From positions 1 to 9,543 of the forward strand of contig CALICC010000020.1 of NCBI GenBank assembly GCA_938049325.1: DNA of 9,543 bases, read 5' to 3'. A model generated the notes under the pieces. It saw nothing but the letters and a program-made list of their open reading frames with translations, did not search any database and was not told the DNA's origin. This DNA comes from an uncultured Ilumatobacter sp. (GTDB lineage Bacteria; Actinomycetota; Acidimicrobiia; Acidimicrobiales; Ilumatobacteraceae). Both the position numbers and the translations under genes were made by a program. Positions 6,473 to 9,543 of this stretch are shown in pieces; within the stretch, counting starts at the first letter, position 1, and each line of letters opens with the position of its first letter.

Positions 6473-7125
6473 TCGCACTGCAGACCGACGACCTCGAGCT
6501 CATCGAAGCTGCGCGCGCCGGCGATCGCTTCGCGCTCGACCAACTGCTGCGACGTCACTACGACCGCATCCATGCGGTCACGCGGCGGATCGCCGGCAGC
6601 ACTCGTGACGCCGACGACGCAACGCAAGAGGCGCTGATCAAGATCGTGCGCAGCTTGCCGAAGTTCGACGGACGGTCGTCGTTCGGTACCTGGGCCTACC
6701 GGATTGCGACCAACGCCGCGCTCGACGAACTCCGCAAACGCAAGCGACGCCCTTCGCTCCACATGGTGCGCGACGACGACTCCGGCGAGATCCAGATCCA
6801 GCACGCCGACGACATGGCAGAACGTCAGGTCGAATCGGTGGCCGATCGACTCGCGATCGCCGAAGCACTCGACGACCTCGACGAGGACTTCCGCAGTGCC
6901 GTGGTACTGCGCGACGTCGGCGACCTCGACTACGCCGAGATCGCCGAGGTGCTCGACATCCCGGTCGGCACCGTCAAGTCGCGCATCGCCCGCGGACGCC
7001 GCCAGTTGGCCGATCAGCTTCGTCTCGACGAACACCCCGAGCTTGTTGCAGAGGTCACATCAGAGAGTTCGCGCATTGTCGGGAACCGCACAGGGGACTT
7101 CGAACGTCCAACAGATCTGACATGA
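6472..7125 (+). CDS. sigM: ECF RNA polymerase sigma factor, SigM-like, with non-canonical start
   Basis: This group 4 sigma factor should direct RNA polymerase to an envelope or redox stress regulon. From the ATC at 6472 it would be 217 residues. Region sigma-2 covers about residues 8-93: LIEAARAGD, LRRHYDRIHAVTRRI, DADDATQEALIKI (the DAEDxxQE-type core-binding motif), FDGRSSFGTWAYRIATN, then KRKRRP. Region sigma-4 covers about 123-183 and includes YAEIAEVLDIPVGTVKSRI, the -35-binding helix-turn-helix. A tail of about 34 residues follows. No ATG, GTG or TTG occurs in frame between the TGA at 6403-6405 and GTG 6646. Starting at 6646 would delete most of sigma-2, so the true start must lie near 6472. 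ATC 6472 (leaderless) or CTG 6478 are the candidates. The stop overlaps the anti-sigma ATG (ATGA at 7122-7125). The name sigM rests mainly on the conserved neighbourhood. Confidence 0.92.
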   Translation: MALQTDDLELIEAARAGDRFALDQLLRRHYDRIHAVTRRIAGSTRDADDATQEALIKIVRSLPKFDGRSSFGTWAYRIATNAALDELRKRKRRPSLHMVRDDDSGEIQIQHADDMAERQVESVADRLAIAEALDDLDEDFRSAVVLRDVGDLDYAEIAEVLDIPVGTVKSRIARGRRQLADQLRLDEHPELVAEVTSESSRIVGNRTGDFERPTDLT

Positions 7126-8165
7126 GTGAATTGAACGACGACCAGTCGCTCTTGGCGAGCGTGTACCTCGATGGTGAGGCGACCCGAGAGGAGCGCGCCC
7201 AGGTGGCGGCGAGCCCCGAGTTGCTGGCTGAGGTCGAGGCCTTGAGCCAGGTCCGCACGGTGCTCGGCGCCACGACCCAGCCCCCGTCGTTGTCAAGTCG
7301 CGAGGCGCACCTGGCTGCCGCACTCGATGTCTTCGAACGCATGGGCGACGGCGAACGGCTCGGCGAGGCCACCCCTGCCGGCGGCGTCGATGCCGCGGCG
7401 GCCGCCGCTGTCACCACTCCGCTCTCGTCGTCCGACACCGGGCGCCACCGTCGGCCCCAACGAGCACCCGCACGCTGGCTGCTCGGCGCCGCAGCTGCGG
7501 GCATCTTCGTGATCGGCGGCGCCATCGTCGTGCGCGGCATCACGTCGGAGTCCTCGAACGACAGCGACTTCGAAGCCTCCGCTCCCGCTGAGAGCAACGC
7601 GCTCGAGAGTGAGGTGGAGGCGGTCGAAGCGATCGAAGCCGACTCGGTGCTGGGCGAAGAAGGCGCTCCCGAACCCGCGGCGAGCGACTTGAGCGATGCC
7701 GCCTACTCCGAAGCCGAGACCGGCGCTGACGGTGGTCTCTTCCCGTCCGAAGCGCGAGCCGACGGTGACGCGGGAGCCGACGAGGCCATGGAAGAAGAGG
7801 CTGCCGACGTGGAAACCGCTGACGCGCCCGAACCACCGGTCGCGGCTGAAGAAGTGTCACCGCCCGCAGAGATCGACCTGGTCATGCTCGACAACACCGA
7901 AGATCTGGCCGACTTCGCCACCTTCGCACTGCGCGGCGTCGGTACCGGGCCATCGGTGCCCGAACCCGACATCGATTTCGAACCACTTCCCGGCTCGTGC
8001 GACGAACAGTTCAACGTGCAAGAGCGCGCTGGCTTCGCGAGCTACCAGGGCCTCCAGGTGCAAGTCGGCATCGACGTCGTCAACCGCATCGCCTACGCCT
8101 ACACCGACGCATGCGTCGAAGTGGCTCGCGTTGCGCTGACGCCCGAGCAGACCGGCGAAGGCTGA
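7122..8165 (+). CDS. Membrane-spanning anti-sigma factor for the upstream ECF sigma
   Basis: This predicted 347-residue single-pass protein should hold the preceding sigma factor inactive at the membrane. The cytoplasmic N-terminus (1-110) begins with LASVYLDGEATREERAQV (11-28), a typical anti-sigma helix pattern, but has no HxxxCxxC zinc motif and no cysteine. A transmembrane helix lies at about 119-138 after Arg-rich residues, giving an N-in topology. An extracytoplasmic linker at about 142-252 is extremely acidic, with roughly 35 Asp/Glu and one Arg. A compact C-terminal domain (about 253-347) contains the only two cysteines, C293 and C331, which could form a disulfide. The ATG overlaps the sigma stop by 4 bases, so synthesis is likely coupled. 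It is longer than the roughly 250-residue mycobacterial RsmA that I recall. Function is inferred from position, topology and N-terminus. Confidence 0.8.
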   Translation: MSELNDDQSLLASVYLDGEATREERAQVAASPELLAEVEALSQVRTVLGATTQPPSLSSREAHLAAALDVFERMGDGERLGEATPAGGVDAAAAAAVTTPLSSSDTGRHRRPQRAPARWLLGAAAAGIFVIGGAIVVRGITSESSNDSDFEASAPAESNALESEVEAVEAIEADSVLGEEGAPEPAASDLSDAAYSEAETGADGGLFPSEARADGDAGADEAMEEEAADVETADAPEPPVAAEEVSPPAEIDLVMLDNTEDLADFATFALRGVGTGPSVPEPDIDFEPLPGSCDEQFNVQERAGFASYQGLQVQVGIDVVNRIAYAYTDACVEVARVALTPEQTGEG

Positions 8166-8200
8166 CCACACCGACCGTGGATGCGCTGTCGCCGGGCAGC

Positions 8201-8213
8201 TAGCATCACCACA
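8201..8213 (+). promoter_or_regulatory. Candidate leaderless promoter of the small membrane protein gene
   Basis: TAGCAT (8201-8206) is a good TANNNT -10 match six bases before ATG 8213. No SD precedes the ATG. Transcription starting at the A of ATG would give a leaderless mRNA separate from the sigma/anti-sigma transcript. No clear -35 box is visible. Confidence 0.5.
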
Positions 8214-8542
8214 TGGCTGGAAACCCGCTGACCGACCCTGATTGGGCTGCAAACACCACCGATCAGGTCGTCAAGCTCGTCGACAACGTTCGCGACAAGA
8301 CCACGAAGCCGGCCGTCATGGCGGCGCGTGGCCTGGTGTTCGGTCTGCTGGCGATCTTCTTGGGCCTGTTCGCACTCATCTTGTTGTTGCTCCTGCTCAC
8401 CCGTGCGATTCAGGGCGGCCTCGACTGGAAGCTCGATCACGAACGATCGGTCTACGTCAGCTACTTCATCGTCGGCGGGCTGCTCAGCATCGCCGGACTG
8501 GTGTTGTTCAAGATGCGCAACGACGGCTCGACCTCGGTCTGA
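8213..8542 (+). CDS. Small two-helix membrane protein (putative holin-superfamily-like)
   Basis: This 109-residue protein has no function I can assign. An amphipathic N-terminal region at about residues 1-38 (VVKLVDNVRDKTTKPAVMAA) is followed by a very Leu-rich transmembrane helix at about 41-63. A charged loop (LDWKLDHERS) and a second helix at about 81-100 follow, then a short tail with KMRNDG. The size and two-helix plan resemble proteins annotated as the phage holin family (DUF1469-like) in actinobacteria. These are ordinary chromosomal membrane proteins rather than lysis proteins. The ATG at 8213 is preferred because it follows a leaderless-type -10 element. It lies 47 bases after the anti-sigma gene and 117 bases before trxB, so it may serve the same envelope response, but this is positional inference only. 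Confidence 0.75.
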   Translation: MAGNPLTDPDWAANTTDQVVKLVDNVRDKTTKPAVMAARGLVFGLLAIFLGLFALILLLLLLTRAIQGGLDWKLDHERSVYVSYFIVGGLLSIAGLVLFKMRNDGSTSV

Positions 8543-8554
8543 TCCGATTCCAAC

Positions 8555-8581
8555 GGGAATGCCATCGCCCGCCGCGGCGTT
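8555..8581 (+). promoter_or_regulatory. Sigma-R/SigH-type ECF promoter upstream of trxB
   Basis: GGGAAT (8555-8560) and GTT (8579-8581) are separated by exactly 18 bases. This is the GGAAT-N18-GTT consensus known for Streptomyces sigma-R and the related mycobacterial SigH, whose regulons include thioredoxin reductase. Transcription would start near 8588-8590, leaving a leader of about 70 bases before trxB. The sequence match is direct; regulation by a sigma-R-like factor is inferred. Confidence 0.6.
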
Positions 8582-8649
8582 TCCAGGTCTGCAAGATCCA
8601 CACGGCACACTGAGGCCGTCCTCGACCGAGCCCACACGCCCTTCTTCCT

Positions 8650-8653
8650 GGAG
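8650..8653 (+). promoter_or_regulatory. Shine-Dalgarno sequence of trxB
   Basis: GGAG lies 6 bases before ATG 8660, which fixes the trxB start. It is in keeping with a leadered transcript from the promoter at 8555-8581. Confidence 0.7.
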
Positions 8654-8659
8654 TCTGAT

Positions 8660-9543
8660 ATGACCGACGAAACCACCACCCCCGACGTCCACGAGGTCGT
8701 CATCATCGGATCAGGCCCGGCGGGTCTCACCGCTGCGATCTACACCGCTCGCGCCAACCTCGCGCCGTTGCTGATCGAAGGCGAACCGTCGTCGACCTCC
8801 GATCAGCCGGGTGGACAGTTGATGTTGACCACCGAGGTCGAGAACTTCCCCGGATTCCGCGAGGGCATCATGGGGCCTGAGCTGATGGACGAGATGCGGG
8901 CCCAAGCCGAGCGCTTCGGTACCACCATCAAAACCGAGAAGGCCAGCTCGATCGACTTCAGCGAGCGCCCCTTCACGATCACCACGCGCGAAGCCACCTA
9001 CAAGGCCAACGCGGTGATCGTCTCGACCGGCGCGCAGTCGTTGATGCTCGGCCTCGAAGCCGAGGAGCGCCTGATCGGCCACGGCCTCTCCACCTGCGCA
9101 ACGTGCGACGGATTCTTCTTCCGCGGCCACGAAATCGCCGTGGTCGGCGGCGGCGACTCCGCCCTCGAAGAAGCCAGCTTCCTCACGAAGTTCGCCGACA
9201 AGGTCACGATCATCGTGCGTCGTGACGAGTTGCGGGCGTCGGCGATCATGCAAGACCGCGCCAAGGCGAACCCGAAGATCGAATTCCTGTGGAACACCTC
9301 GGTGACCGAGGTCAACGGCGCCGACAAGGTCGAGAGTGTCGACATCGTCAACAACGTCACCGGCGAAACGGGTGTGCTCGACGTGACCGGGCTGTTCATC
9401 GCGATCGGCCACAAGCCGAACACCGATCTGTTCCGCGGTGTGCTCGACATGAACGAAGACACCGGCTACCTCGTGACCACCCCCGACTCGACGTACACGA
9501 ACGTTCCGGGTGTGTTCGCCTGCGGCGACGTGAAGGACTCGGT
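8660..9543 (+). CDS. trxB: Thioredoxin reductase (NADPH), C-terminus beyond the window
   Basis: This cytoplasmic flavoenzyme moves electrons from NADPH through FAD and a redox-active disulfide to thioredoxin. The visible 294 residues show the FAD dinucleotide fold GSGPAG (17-22), the FAD-contact segment QPGGQLMLTTEVENFPG (49-65), and the active-site CATC with C146 and C149 followed by DGFFF. The NADPH-binding GGGDSA is at 163-168, with VRRDELRAS at 187-195, and the second FAD motif CGD is at 288-290. Only the last part, normally about 20-30 residues, is missing at the window edge. ATG 8660 is preceded by GGAG and gives a typical short N-terminus before the first FAD strand. In related genomes trxA (thioredoxin) follows directly. 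The upstream GGGAAT-N18-GTT element suggests induction by thiol-oxidative stress. Confidence 0.97.
   Translation, partial: MTDETTTPDVHEVVIIGSGPAGLTAAIYTARANLAPLLIEGEPSSTSDQPGGQLMLTTEVENFPGFREGIMGPELMDEMRAQAERFGTTIKTEKASSIDFSERPFTITTREATYKANAVIVSTGAQSLMLGLEAEERLIGHGLSTCATCDGFFFRGHEIAVVGGGDSALEEASFLTKFADKVTIIVRRDELRASAIMQDRAKANPKIEFLWNTSVTEVNGADKVESVDIVNNVTGETGVLDVTGLFIAIGHKPNTDLFRGVLDMNEDTGYLVTTPDSTYTNVPGVFACGDVKDS

Noticed and set aside
6646..7125. Sigma factor beginning at GTG 6646
   Set aside because: That start falls inside sigma-2 and removes the helix with LRRHYDRIHAV and the DADDATQE motif; the frame is open and homologous upstream to about 6472.
8570..8579. CGCCGCGGCG palindrome upstream of trxB
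   Set aside because: It lies within the spacer and edge of the GGGAAT-N18-GTT promoter, is explained by GC-rich composition, has no loop and no T run, so neither terminator nor operator is supported.
1..9543. CRISPR array, insertion sequence, tRNA or rRNA gene, prophage
   Set aside because: No spaced direct repeats, transposase, terminal inverted repeats, tRNA-like folds or phage genes were seen; the gene order is that of a conserved core chromosomal block.

Overview
The window reads as a chromosomal segment of a high-GC actinobacterium, most likely an Acidimicrobiia (Ilumatobacter-like) lineage. That placement is my inference from GC-rich codon use, many starts without a Shine-Dalgarno (SD) sequence, and gene order. 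The layout matches the conserved actinobacterial block usually found near the replication origin, known in Mycobacterium tuberculosis as Rv3907c-Rv3913: pcnA (divergent), mutT4, a secreted/membrane DUF6049 protein, mviN/murJ fused to a pseudokinase, sigM, its anti-sigma factor, and trxB.

Region by region: 1-435 (minus strand) is the 5' part of the CCA-adding tRNA nucleotidyltransferase gene. Divergent from it is a two-gene unit, a GNAT acetyltransferase (494-1258) and a 745-residue secreted, membrane-anchored DUF6049-type protein (1255-3492), joined by an ATGA overlap. A DegV-family lipid-binding protein (3505-4359) follows after 12 bases, where MurJ would be expected. Next comes a single-pass transmembrane Ser/Thr kinase (4426-6375) with a complete catalytic core and an ectodomain resembling the C-terminal part of mycobacterial MviN. 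An ECF sigma factor (about 6472-7125) and a membrane anti-sigma factor (7122-8165) overlap by ATGA. A small two-helix membrane protein (8213-8542) and thioredoxin reductase trxB (8660 to the window edge) complete the region. All genes except pcnA are on the plus strand and no gene-free stretch exceeds 300 bases.

The genes probably act together on envelope and redox homeostasis. Two consecutive genes encode single-pass sensors with a cytoplasmic effector domain and an extracellular cysteine-containing domain: the kinase and the anti-sigma factor. They sit beside the sigma factor and the cytoplasmic thiol-redox enzyme. The main points of interest are: the locus has the kinase-ectodomain half of the MviN fusion but no MurJ; the sigma factor has no ATG, GTG or TTG start where one is needed, and a -10-like element sits exactly six bases ahead of an ATC codon; trxB is preceded by a perfect GGGAAT-N18-GTT match to the sigma-R/SigH promoter consensus; and a perfect 7-1-7 palindrome lies in the promoter between pcnA and the acetyltransferase gene.
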